A program made the position numbers and the translations under genes. Shown here one piece after another: positions 5,146-13,180 of a stretch of 17,475 bases of DNA. The DNA is from DATFWK01 sp035259345. Lineage in GTDB: Bacteria; Actinomycetota; Thermoleophilia; Miltoncostaeales; Miltoncostaeaceae. Location: positions 1 to 17,475 of the forward strand of contig DATFWK010000175.1 of NCBI GenBank assembly GCA_035259345.1, read 5' to 3'. How positions within the stretch are numbered: position 1 is the stretch's first letter; every line of letters starts with the position of its first letter. Under the pieces are notes generated by a model. It was not told the origin of the DNA, searched no databases, and saw nothing but the letters and a program-made list of their open reading frames with translations.

Positions 5146-7578
5146 ATGTCGACGAACGTCGCCCGTCGGCGCAGGGCCGGCGTCGCCAGGAAGCCCGCCG
5201 CCGGCGACTTCGCCGGCCGCGAGGTGATGGGCCTCGGCCTCATCGCCCTCGGCGCGCTCCTGGGCATGCGCCTCTTCCTCGGCCTCTCGGTGGGGCCGCT
5301 CGGCGGCGGCCTGGAGACGCTCGTGCGCCTCGGCGTCGGGCGCGCGGTCGCCCTCGCGCCGTTCGCGCTCGCGGGCGCCGGGCTCGCGATCATCCTCCAC
5401 GACGAGCTGAGCGCCCGGCGCCCGTTCCGGCTCGGGTGCGCGGTGCTCGGGGCGACGATCCTCCTCGTGCTCGCGAGCGGCGTCCTCGGCGCCGGCGGCC
5501 GGCCCCGGACGTCCTGGTTCGACGCCGAGGTCATGCGAGGCAGGGGCGGCCTCGGCGGCGAGGTCGAGTACTTCATCACCTCCCACACCGTGGGGCGGCC
5601 GGGCACCGCCCTCTTGGTGCTGCTCGGCCTGACCGCCGGCCTCGTGCTGGTGACCGGCGCCTCGCTCGCGCACCTGCTGCGCCGCTCCGGACACGGCGCG
5701 GCGGCGGCCGGACGGGTCGCCGGGCGCGGGGCGATGACCATGACCGTCGGCGCGGTGCGTGGCAGCCAGCGGCTCGGCGCCGAGGTGTTCGCCCGGCTCG
5801 ACGCCCGTGAGCCGCTCACGGGCGGGACGGGCACTCCGAAGCCCCTGACGGACGGGGCCGACAGCTTCCCCGACATCTTCGCCGAGGCCGGCACGATGCC
5901 CCCGTCGCCGGCGCTGGCGAACACCTACGGGGAGGTGGAGCCGGCACTCGAGGACGACGGGGTCGAGGCCGTGCCGCAGCAGCCCCGCCCGGCGGCCACG
6001 GCAACGGCAACGGCGACGGCCGCCTCGCCGGCCCGCCCGGCTGCCCGCAGGCGCGACGACGAGGACACCGGCCCCATCGAGCTCGGCCCGGTCCCGTCGT
6101 CCGCCGCCGCGCGGGGCTACCGGCCCCCGCCGTCCGGCATGCTCCGCCGCTCGGGCGCGCAGGCGGCGGCCCCGGCCGCGGCGATCGCCGACACCAGCCG
6201 CCGGCTGGTCGAGACGCTCGGCCACTTCGGCGTGAACGCGCAGGTGACGGACTCGGTCAGCGGCCCGAGGGTGACCCGCTACGAGCTCCAGCTCGCGCCC
6301 GGCACCAAGGTGAGCCGCGTCACCGCCCTCCGGGACGACCTCGCGTACGCGCTCGCGGCCCGCGAGGAGATCCGCATCCTCGCCCCGATCCCCGGCAAGC
6401 AGGCGGTGGGCGTCGAGGTGGCCAACCCGAACCCGGCCCTCGTCACGCTCGGCGACATCTTCCACGACTTCCCCGACGGCGCCGGCCCGCTGGTCGCATG
6501 GCTCGGCATCGACATCGGCGGGAGCGCCGTCTACTTCGACATCTCCCGGATGCCGCACGTGCTCATCGCCGGATCGACCGGCACCGGCAAGAGCGTCTGC
6601 CTGAACGCGATCCTCGCGTCGATCCTGCTGCGGTCCAGCCCGGACGAGCTGCGGATGATCCTGATCGACCCGAAGAAGGTCGAGCTCAACCACTACGAGG
6701 GCATCCCGCACCTGCTCACCCCCGTGGTGACAAACATGAAGAACGCCGCCGCAGTGCTGGCGAACGTGGTGCGGGAGATGGAGGTCCGCTACGAGCTGAT
6801 GGGCGCGGCGCGGGCGCGGAACCTGCGCGACTGGAACGAGATCCGCCGCCACCAGGGCGACAAGCCGCTGCCGACGATCCTGGTCGTGATCGACGAGCTC
6901 GCCGACCTCATGATGGTCTCGCCGGCCGAGGGGGAGGACGCGATCATCCGCCTCGCCCAGAAGAGCCGTGCCGTCGGCATCCACCTGGTGCTCGCCACCC
7001 AGCGCCCGTCGGTGGACGTCATCACCGGGATGATCAAGGCCAACGTCCCCTCGCGCATCGCCTTCGCCGTCAGCTCCCAGGTCGACTCCCGCGTCATCCT
7101 CGACGCGACCGGCGCCGAGAGCCTCCTGGGCCAGGGGGACATGCTCTTCCGCCCGGTGGGCACCTCGCGGCTCCAGCGCCTGCAGGGCGCGTACGTCAGC
7201 GAGGAGGAGATCCAGGGGATCACGGACCACTGGCGCCGCCAGGGGCGTCCGGAGCTGCGGGAGGACCTGCTCGAGCGGCCCGAGGTCCCCGAGGACGACC
7301 CGCTCGACCCGGACGCCGACGACCTGCTCGGGCGCGCGGTCGAGCTGGTGGTGAGCCAGGGCACGGCCTCGGTGTCGCTCCTCCAGCGCCGGCTCGGGGT
7401 CGGCTACGCCCGTGCCGGGCGGCTGGTGGACATGATGGAGCGCCTCGGCGCCATCTCGGGGCACGAGGGCTCCAAGCCGCGGACGGTGCTGATCGGCGAG
7501 GGCGACGTCGACCGCCTGCTGCGCCGCTCGGGTGACGACGAGGAGCCCGGAGATCCGCCCGAGACCGACCCGTTCTGA
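5146..7578 (+). CDS. ftsK: FtsK/SpoIIIE-family DNA translocase
   Basis: Membrane-anchored hexameric ATPase that pumps chromosomal DNA through the division septum and coordinates dimer resolution. At 810 residues it has four N-terminal membrane helices (about 26-47, 63-84, 96-116, 152-177) and an Ala/Pro/Thr-rich linker (about 215-345). The alpha domain follows, then the motor with Walker A GSTGTGKS (476-483) and Walker B LVVIDE (579-584). A C-terminal winged-helix gamma domain for KOPS-type DNA recognition has ASVSLLQRRLGVGYARAG. The ATG at 5146 was chosen because AGGAG lies 4 bases upstream; an in-frame ATG at 5134 would add four residues. The gene stands alone between the divergent small-protein operon and the RodZ-like gene, in its usual actinobacterial place between rnj and cinA/recA. 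Confidence 0.95.
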   Translation: MSTNVARRRRAGVARKPAAGDFAGREVMGLGLIALGALLGMRLFLGLSVGPLGGGLETLVRLGVGRAVALAPFALAGAGLAIILHDELSARRPFRLGCAVLGATILLVLASGVLGAGGRPRTSWFDAEVMRGRGGLGGEVEYFITSHTVGRPGTALLVLLGLTAGLVLVTGASLAHLLRRSGHGAAAAGRVAGRGAMTMTVGAVRGSQRLGAEVFARLDAREPLTGGTGTPKPLTDGADSFPDIFAEAGTMPPSPALANTYGEVEPALEDDGVEAVPQQPRPAATATATATAASPARPAARRRDDEDTGPIELGPVPSSAAARGYRPPPSGMLRRSGAQAAAPAAAIADTSRRLVETLGHFGVNAQVTDSVSGPRVTRYELQLAPGTKVSRVTALRDDLAYALAAREEIRILAPIPGKQAVGVEVANPNPALVTLGDIFHDFPDGAGPLVAWLGIDIGGSAVYFDISRMPHVLIAGSTGTGKSVCLNAILASILLRSSPDELRMILIDPKKVELNHYEGIPHLLTPVVTNMKNAAAVLANVVREMEVRYELMGAARARNLRDWNEIRRHQGDKPLPTILVVIDELADLMMVSPAEGEDAIIRLAQKSRAVGIHLVLATQRPSVDVITGMIKANVPSRIAFAVSSQVDSRVILDATGAESLLGQGDMLFRPVGTSRLQRLQGAYVSEEEIQGITDHWRRQGRPELREDLLERPEVPEDDPLDPDADDLLGRAVELVVSQGTASVSLLQRRLGVGYARAGRLVDMMERLGAISGHEGSKPRTVLIGEGDVDRLLRRSGDDEEPGDPPETDPF
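5995..6021 (+). repeat. Short (ACGGCN)n repeat in the FtsK linker
   Basis: Four copies of an Ala-Thr dipeptide are encoded by near-identical hexamers (ACGGCA, ACGGCA, ACGGCG, ACGGCC). The repeat sits in the disordered linker, where in-frame hexamer gain or loss would be tolerated. It is probably ordinary slippage with no separate function. Confidence 0.6.
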
Positions 7579-7592
7579 ACAGCGCCCGCTGG

Positions 7593-7598
7593 TAGTGT
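7593..7598 (+). promoter_or_regulatory. Possible -10 box (TAGTGT) upstream of the RodZ-like gene
   Basis: TAGTGT fits the TANNNT pattern and lies 15 bases after the ftsK stop. Transcription would start near 7604-7606, giving a leader of about 27 bases before the ATG at 7632. No clear Shine-Dalgarno is visible in that leader. The box overlaps the first bases of a strong inverted repeat. Confidence 0.4.
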
Positions 7599-7629
7599 GA
7601 CGCCTCCCCCGGCCCGGCCGGGGCGTCAC
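7597..7629 (+). repeat. Inverted repeat between ftsK and the RodZ-like gene
   Basis: GTGACG (7597-7602) and CGTCAC (7624-7629) pair perfectly, and after a short bulge CCCCGGCC pairs with GGCCGGGG, giving a stem of about 14 bp. It lies 18 bases after the ftsK stop with no U-tract, and ends two bases before the next ATG. It may be the ftsK terminator, an operator overlapping the TAGTGT box, or a structure limiting translation of the next gene. Confidence 0.5.
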
Positions 7630-7631
7630 GC

Positions 7632-8333
7632 ATGTTCGAGATCGGGAACACCCTTCGCGAGGCGCGCCTGCGGCGCAGCCTGGACATCGCCGACTGCGAG
7701 CAGGCGACGAAGATCCGGGCGAAGTACCTGCGGGCGCTCGAGGAGGAGCAGTTCGACGTCCTGCCGGCGCCGACCTACGTCAAGGGGTTCCTGCGCACCT
7801 ACGCCGAGTACCTCGGCCTCGACGGGCGGCTGGTGCTCGACGAGTACGAGTCCCGCTTCGAGGGGGCGGGGGAGGGCCCGGGCGACTTCGACCAGGCCCA
7901 GCGCACGCGCCGCCGCCAGTCGTCCCGGGCGGGCAGGCAGCACCGCTCGGAGACCCGCCTGCTGGCGGTCGCGATCGCGATCGTCCTGGTGGGGGGCCTC
8001 GCCATCTGGGCCGGCTTCGCGGGCGACGACGACCATCCCGCGCCGGCGCCGGCCCCCACCGCGGCGCTCACCGCGGTCTTCACCGCGCGCGGCGGGACGG
8101 CGGCCTACGTCGAGGTGCGGGAGCGCGGCGCGGCCGGCAGGCGCCTCTTCGCGAACACCATCGCGTCCGGCCGCTCCCGGCGTTTCGCGAGCAACCAGCG
8201 CCTGTGGGTGCACGTGGGTGACGGCGCGAACCTGCGGCTGGTCGTAAACGGCCACCGCGTGGGGACGCCGGCCGGGCGGCGCGAGTTCGTCATCACCACC
8301 AAGGGGCACGTCGAGCGGTCGATCGGCGGGTGA
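7632..8333 (+). CDS. RodZ-like membrane helix-turn-helix protein
   Basis: A 233-residue bitopic membrane protein. Residues 1-75 form a Cro/C1-type helix-turn-helix of the RodZ kind (GNTLREARLRRSLDIADCEQ, then the ATKIRAKYLRALE and VKGFLRTYAEYLGLD segments). A basic segment (91-108) precedes a single membrane helix (about 109-129). A Pro/Ala linker follows, then a beta-rich C-terminal domain of the DUF4115 type (about 146-225, ending near LVVNGHRVGTPAGRREFVIT). In rods, RodZ links MreB to the cell-wall machinery. In actinobacteria such proteins sit between ftsK and cinA/pgsA and their role is less clear. The stop overlaps the cinA GTG (GTGA), so the two are coupled. Confidence 0.85.
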   Translation: MFEIGNTLREARLRRSLDIADCEQATKIRAKYLRALEEEQFDVLPAPTYVKGFLRTYAEYLGLDGRLVLDEYESRFEGAGEGPGDFDQAQRTRRRQSSRAGRQHRSETRLLAVAIAIVLVGGLAIWAGFAGDDDHPAPAPAPTAALTAVFTARGGTAAYVEVRERGAAGRRLFANTIASGRSRRFASNQRLWVHVGDGANLRLVVNGHRVGTPAGRREFVITTKGHVERSIGG

Positions 8334-9595
8334 GCGCCGGCGCGCTCGAGGCCGCGGTCCTCGTGACCGGGGACGAGGTGCTGCGGGGGAGGATCCAGGA
8401 GGCGAACGCCGGGTACCTGGGCCGCTCGCTCGCGGAGCGCGGCGTCCGAACCCGCCGCGTCATGGTCGTCGGCGACGCCATGGACGACCTCGAGGCCGGC
8501 CTGCGCGAGCTCCTGGCCGCCGGCGCAGGGCTGGTCTGCACGACCGGCGGCCTCGGCCCGACGCACGACGACCTCACGATGGCCGCCGTCGCCGCCGTCG
8601 CCGCGCGCCCCATGGTCCTCGACCGGTCCGCGCTCGCGATGGTCGAGCGCCGGAGCGGCGGCATCCGCCGGCGCTTCCGGGCGAGCGAGGAGACGCTTCG
8701 CATGATCCGGGAGAAGCAGGCGATGCTGCCCGACGGCGCGACGGTGCTGCCGCCGATCGGCACCGCGCCGGGCGCGGTGGTCCCGGTGGGCGGGGCGCTG
8801 GTCGTCGTGCTGCCCGGCCCGCCGTGGGAGCTGCGGGCGATGTGGGAGGCCGCGACCGCCTCGGACGGGCCGCTCGGCGACCTCCTCGCCCGCGCCGGCC
8901 GGCCGGCCGCGCCGGTGCTGCGGCTCGAGGGAGTGCTCGAGTCCGAGTTCGTCGAGGCGCTCGCCGCGCTGCCAACGTCGGTTCAGGAGGACGTCGGCGT
9001 CTACACCAAGGAGGGCGAGCTCGAGGTCATCGTGGGCGCGTCCTCGGCCGCCGCCGTCGTGTCGCAGCTCGACGAGTCGTTCCCTGGCGCGCTCTTCTCG
9101 CGCGACGGCCGGACGGTCGACGAGATGGTGGCCGGGCTCCTGCTCGAGCGCGGCGATCGCCTGGCGGTGGCCGAGAGCTGCACCGGCGGCGGCCTCGGTC
9201 AGCGGCTCACCGCCCGGCCCGGGGCCTCGCGCTGGTTCATGGGCGGGGTCATCTCGTACGACGACGACGTCAAGCGCGGGCTGCTCGGGGTCCCCGCGGC
9301 CGTCATCGCGGAGATGGGCGCCGTGTCGGCCGAGTCCGCGCTCGCGATGGCCGAGGGCGCCCGCCGTGCCACCGGGGCGGACTGGGGGGTCTCGATCACC
9401 GGCATCGCCGGCCCCGACGGCGGGACGCCCGAGAAGCCGGTCGGCCTGGTCTTCGTCGGGGTGGCCGGGCCGGACGGCGCGGCGGCGCACGAGCTGCCGC
9501 GCGTGCGGGGGGACCGCGAGGCCATCCGTCGCCGCTCGATCACGATGGCGATGCACCGGCTGCGGCGGGCGCTCGAGGCCGTCGCGCCGGCGTGA
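8330..9595 (+). CDS. cinA: CinA: competence/damage-inducible protein with nicotinamide-nucleotide amidase domain
   Basis: A 421-residue two-domain cytoplasmic protein of full length. The N-terminal molybdopterin-binding (MoCF-like) domain has VTGDEVLRGRIQEAN (12-26) and TTGGLGPTHDD (71-81). The C-terminal CinA/PncC domain has AESCTGG (281-287) and GIAGPDGGTPEKPVG (358-372). The C-terminal domain is known to deamidate nicotinamide mononucleotide in NAD salvage, and the N-terminal domain of some homologues hydrolyses ADP-ribose. The GTG start overlaps the stop of the RodZ-like gene (GTGA), so it is translationally coupled. The cinA-thpR-recA order downstream resembles the cinA-ligT-recA cluster of Deinococcus. 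Confidence 0.95.
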   Translation: MSAGALEAAVLVTGDEVLRGRIQEANAGYLGRSLAERGVRTRRVMVVGDAMDDLEAGLRELLAAGAGLVCTTGGLGPTHDDLTMAAVAAVAARPMVLDRSALAMVERRSGGIRRRFRASEETLRMIREKQAMLPDGATVLPPIGTAPGAVVPVGGALVVVLPGPPWELRAMWEAATASDGPLGDLLARAGRPAAPVLRLEGVLESEFVEALAALPTSVQEDVGVYTKEGELEVIVGASSAAAVVSQLDESFPGALFSRDGRTVDEMVAGLLLERGDRLAVAESCTGGGLGQRLTARPGASRWFMGGVISYDDDVKRGLLGVPAAVIAEMGAVSAESALAMAEGARRATGADWGVSITGIAGPDGGTPEKPVGLVFVGVAGPDGAAAHELPRVRGDREAIRRRSITMAMHRLRRALEAVAPA

Positions 9596-9650
9596 CGCCC
9601 GCGCGCGACATCCGGCACGTTCGCCACAGACCCGCGCGGAGGGCCCGGCG

Positions 9651-9656
9651 TACCCT
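9651..9656 (+). promoter_or_regulatory. thpR -10 box (TACCCT), likely leaderless promoter
   Basis: TACCCT is followed by GGAGCC and the GTG at 9663, a 6-base spacing. Transcription would start at or just before the start codon. The GGAG at 9657-9660 is too close to the GTG for a good Shine-Dalgarno. No clear -35 element is visible. Confidence 0.5.
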
Positions 9657-9662
9657 GGAGCC

Positions 9663-10229
9663 GTGCCCGATGCGCTTCGCCCCAACAACCGCCTGTTCGT
9701 CGCGCTCGACCTGCCGGACGACCTGCGCCAGGAGCTCGCCGCCCGCGGCCAGGCGCTCGAGGCCGCGGTGGGCGGCCGGGCCGTGCCCGCGGCGAACCTC
9801 CACGTCACGCTCGACTTCCTCGGTCGCATCGACCCGGCGCGCGCCGGGGCGCTGATCGCCGCGCTCCCGGGCGCCCTTCGGTGGCCGGTCCTGCGGGTAA
9901 GCCTCGCCGGCGCGACCCGGCGCCCAAGCCGCGGGCCGGCCCGCCTCGTCGCGGCGGACCTCGAGGCCCTCGACGCGGACGACCTGCCCAGGCGCGTGGG
10001 CGCGCTCCGGCGCCTCGTCGCCGATGCCGTCGGCCGCGAGGAGGTCGACGCGCGCCACTGGCTGCACGTGACGGTGCTGCGGCTGGGCAAGCCCACGCGG
10101 CTGGAAGGATTCGACTGGCCGGGCGACGAACGTGTGTTCGATATCAGCCGCGCGACGCTCTATGATTCCCACATCGCTCCGGGCCGGGCGCCGCGCTATG
10201 AGCCGGTGGTCCAGGTGCCGCTCGGGTGA
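9663..10229 (+). CDS. thpR: RNA 2',3'-cyclic phosphodiesterase (2H family, LigT-like)
   Basis: A 188-residue 2H phosphoesterase, normal family length. The two catalytic motifs are HVTLDFLG (47-54) and HVTVLRLG (135-142). The N-terminus RLFVALDLPDDLR (10-22) is the standard start of the family. Such enzymes open 2',3'-cyclic phosphates on RNA to 2'-phosphates and also show 2'-5' RNA ligase activity. The GTG at 9663 keeps the whole domain and lies 6 bases after TACCCT; an ATG at 9670 is out of frame. The last quarter of the gene doubles as the recA promoter: codons 155-160 (DERVFD) contain the LexA box, and the LYD codons (167-169) hold the -10. Confidence 0.9.
   Translation: MPDALRPNNRLFVALDLPDDLRQELAARGQALEAAVGGRAVPAANLHVTLDFLGRIDPARAGALIAALPGALRWPVLRVSLAGATRRPSRGPARLVAADLEALDADDLPRRVGALRRLVADAVGREEVDARHWLHVTVLRLGKPTRLEGFDWPGDERVFDISRATLYDSHIAPGRAPRYEPVVQVPLG
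10127..10140 (+). promoter_or_regulatory. LexA (SOS) box of recA, inside thpR
   Basis: CGAACGTGTGTTCG is a perfect CGAAC-N4-GTTCG dyad, the consensus bound by LexA in actinobacteria and Bacillus. It overlaps the predicted -35 hexamer of the recA promoter by three bases, so LexA binding would block RNA polymerase. It lies 112 bases upstream of the recA ATG and within the coding sequence of thpR. I saw no second box of this form in the window. Confidence 0.88.
10138..10166 (+). promoter_or_regulatory. recA promoter (-35 TTCGAT, -10 TATGAT)
   Basis: TATGAT (10161-10166) differs from TATAAT at one base and is strikingly AT-rich for this region. TTCGAT (10138-10143) lies exactly 17 bp upstream and overlaps the SOS box. 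The predicted start is near 10173, giving a leader of about 80 bases with a good Shine-Dalgarno. The -10 is written in Leu-Tyr-Asp codons (CTC TAT GAT) of thpR. Confidence 0.75.
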
Positions 10230-10240
10230 CCTCTCGCCGG

Positions 10241-10247
10241 AAAGGAG
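10241..10247 (+). promoter_or_regulatory. recA ribosome binding site
   Basis: AAAGGAG ends 5 bases before the ATG at 10253 and decides the recA start. An in-frame GTG at 10226 overlaps the thpR stop but would add nine residues translated from the Shine-Dalgarno region, so it is rejected. This is one of the few strong Shine-Dalgarno sequences in the window. Confidence 0.85.
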
Positions 10248-10252
10248 AATCA

Positions 10253-11797
10253 ATGGACAAGTCCCAGGCCCTCGGGGCGGCGCTCGTTCAGATCGAGCGC
10301 CAGTTCGGCAAGGGCTCCATCATGAGGATGGGCGACCCCGAGGCGCGCATGGACGTCGCGGCGGTCCCCACCGGGGCGCTGTCGCTGGATCTCGCGCTGG
10401 GCATCGGCGGGCTGCCGCGTGGGCGCATCGTCGAGATCTTCGGCCCCGAGAGCTCGGGGAAGACGACCCTGCTCTACCACGTCATCGCCCAGGCCCAGCG
10501 GCGCGGGGGCCTCGCGGCGTTCATCGACGCCGAGCACGCCATGGACCCGAACTACGCACGGCGCATCGGCGTGAACGTGGACGAGCTCCTGGTCTCCCAG
10601 CCTGACCACGGCGAGCAGGCGCTCGAGATCGCCGACCTCCTCATCCGCTCGGGCGCGCTCGACGTGGTCGCGATCGACTCGGTCGCGGCGCTCGTGCCGA
10701 AGGCCGAGATCGAGGGGGAGATGGGCGACACCCACGTCGGCCTCCAGGCCCGCCTCATGTCGCAGGCGCTCAGGAAGCTCGCGGGCACGCTCAACCGCGC
10801 AGGGACGATCTGCATCTTCACCAATCAGCTCCGCGAGAAGATCGGCGTCATGTTCGGCTGCTTCCACCACGACGCGCCGGTCGTGCTCGCCGACGGCTCG
10901 ACCCTCCCCATCGGGCGCATCGTCGACGAGGGCCTCGACGTCGAGGTGCTCTCGCTCGACCCCGTGACGGGGCGCATCGAGCCGCGCCCGGTCGTCCGGC
11001 GGTTCGACAACGGCGTGGCGGAGGGCTTCCTCGAGATCCGCGTAACCGGCGGAGCCGACGGCACCCGGCTCGTGCGCTGCACGCCCAACCACACGATCAT
11101 CACGCCGCTGGGCGAGGTCCCGGCGAGCGATCTCCGGCCCGGCTCGGAGGTCCTCGCGATGGCGCCAGCGGCCCTCGGGGTCGGCCGTCTGGTCGGCGTC
11201 GGCGGGGGGGCGCCCGCCGCGCCGGAGCCGCCGATCGCCGCCCGGGCCTACGTGCTCGGGGTGCGCCAGGCCACCGGCCTGGCCGACATGCGCCGCTTCG
11301 ACCTCGAGGTCGAGGGCAACCACACGTACCTCGTCGACGGCGTCGCCGTCCACAACTCCCCGGAGACCACCCCGGGCGGGCGGGCGCTCAAGTTCTACTC
11401 GTCCGTGCGCCTGGACATCCGGCGCATCGAGACGCTCAAGGAGGGCGCCGACGCCGTCGGGAACCGCGTGCGCGTCAAGGTCGTGAAGAACAAGATCGCC
11501 CCGCCGTTCCGCCAGGCCGAGTTCGACATCATCTACGGCGAGGGCATCTCCCACGAGGGCAACCTCATCGACCTCGGGCTCGACTCAGGGCTCATCACCA
11601 AGAGCGGGGCGTACTTCTCGTACGGCGACGAGCGCCTCGGCCAGGGCCGCAGCGCCGCCAGGGCGTTCCTGCGCGAGCACACGGACATCGCCGAGGAGCT
11701 CGAGGCACGCATCCGCGAGCAGCACGGCCTGGTGGCCAGCGAGCGCCCGGAGGAGGAGGGCGCAGAGGCGCCGGACGGGGAGGAGGCCCTGGCCTGA
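10253..11797 (+). CDS. recA: Recombinase RecA, interrupted by an in-frame mini-intein
   Basis: Precursor of 514 residues. Without the 166-residue intein, RecA is 348 residues, the normal size. The N-extein (1-202) holds Walker A GPESSGKT (64-71), the AAFIDAEHAMDP stretch, VAIDSVAALVPK with the Walker B Asp (about 139-150), and DNA-binding loop 1 (EGEMGDTHVGLQARLMSQAL). The C-extein starts SPETTPGGRALKFYSSVR (residue 369) and continues through APPFRQAEFDIIYGEGIS to an acidic tail ending EEALA. RecA forms ATP-dependent filaments on single-stranded DNA for strand exchange and for LexA self-cleavage. The intein interrupts loop 2 (IGVMFG/SPETT), so unspliced protein should be inactive. Expression is predicted to be controlled by a LexA box and promoter inside thpR. 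No recX follows. Confidence 0.96.
   Translation: MDKSQALGAALVQIERQFGKGSIMRMGDPEARMDVAAVPTGALSLDLALGIGGLPRGRIVEIFGPESSGKTTLLYHVIAQAQRRGGLAAFIDAEHAMDPNYARRIGVNVDELLVSQPDHGEQALEIADLLIRSGALDVVAIDSVAALVPKAEIEGEMGDTHVGLQARLMSQALRKLAGTLNRAGTICIFTNQLREKIGVMFGCFHHDAPVVLADGSTLPIGRIVDEGLDVEVLSLDPVTGRIEPRPVVRRFDNGVAEGFLEIRVTGGADGTRLVRCTPNHTIITPLGEVPASDLRPGSEVLAMAPAALGVGRLVGVGGGAPAAPEPPIAARAYVLGVRQATGLADMRRFDLEVEGNHTYLVDGVAVHNSPETTPGGRALKFYSSVRLDIRRIETLKEGADAVGNRVRVKVVKNKIAPPFRQAEFDIIYGEGISHEGNLIDLGLDSGLITKSGAYFSYGDERLGQGRSAARAFLREHTDIAEELEARIREQHGLVASERPEEEGAEAPDGEEALA
10859..11356 (+). other. RecA mini-intein (no homing endonuclease), between Gly202 and Ser369
   Basis: The 166-residue insert begins with Cys and ends in VAVHN followed by Ser, the chemical requirements for standard splicing. 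Block A is CFHHDAPVVLADGSTLPIGR. Block B contains TPNH (intein residues 75-78). Block F is FDLEVEGNHTYLVDG (147-161), and block G is GVAVHN with His165 and Asn166. No LAGLIDADG motifs are present. Where an endonuclease would sit there is only a Gly/Ala/Pro-rich linker (about residues 100-135). The insertion point IGVMFG/SPETT is, as I recall, the RecA-b site used by Mycobacterium leprae, distinct from that of M. tuberculosis. The ADGST and DPVTxRI-PR-VV wording of its N-terminus also resembles the M. leprae intein. Confidence 0.95.
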
Positions 11798-11801
11798 CCT
11801 T

Positions 11802-11844
11802 GTGCCCGGGCCCGGCGGGCCCCAGGGACTTGCGGCCCGGGCAC
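11802..11844 (+). terminator. Strong inverted repeat after recA, candidate terminator
   Basis: GTGCCCGGGCC (11802-11812) and GGCCCGGGCAC (11834-11844) form a perfect 11-bp stem with a 21-base loop. Within it GGGCCC (11808-11813) can instead pair with GGGCCC (11817-11822). It starts 4 bases after the recA stop, as expected for an intrinsic terminator of the U-less high-GC type. The right arm ends exactly at the miaB -10 box, so it may also affect miaB transcription. Confidence 0.6.
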
Positions 11845-11850
11845 TACACT
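11845..11850 (+). promoter_or_regulatory. miaB -10 box (TACACT), leaderless promoter
   Basis: TACACT is followed by TTCCGCC (7 bases) and the GTG at 11858, the same layout as dapA and dapF. No Shine-Dalgarno precedes the GTG. The place of a -35 element is taken by the inverted repeat. Confidence 0.65.
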
Positions 11851-11857
11851 TTCCGCC

Positions 11858-13176
<1,319 letters not shown>

Positions 13177-13180
<4 letters not shown>

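Noticed and set aside
5120..5148. ATG at 5134 as the ftsK start
   Set aside because: AGGAG is placed ideally for the ATG at 5146; the earlier start would be preceded only by a weak GAGG directly next to it.
4825..7629. A 934-residue open frame on the minus strand opposite ftsK
   Set aside because: It is a shadow of ftsK with no recognisable domain and highly biased composition.
10226..10252. GTG at 10226 as an upstream start for recA
   Set aside because: It would add nine residues encoded by the Shine-Dalgarno region. ATG 10253 has AAAGGAG 5 bases upstream and matches the RecA N-terminus.
10859..11356. The RecA insert as a foreign gene or sequencing artefact
   Set aside because: It is in frame, has every intein splicing block and sits at a known intein site. 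Base composition matches the exteins.
11830..11835. TTGCGG as a -35 box for miaB
   Set aside because: Its spacing to TACACT is only 9 bp, too short for a normal promoter.
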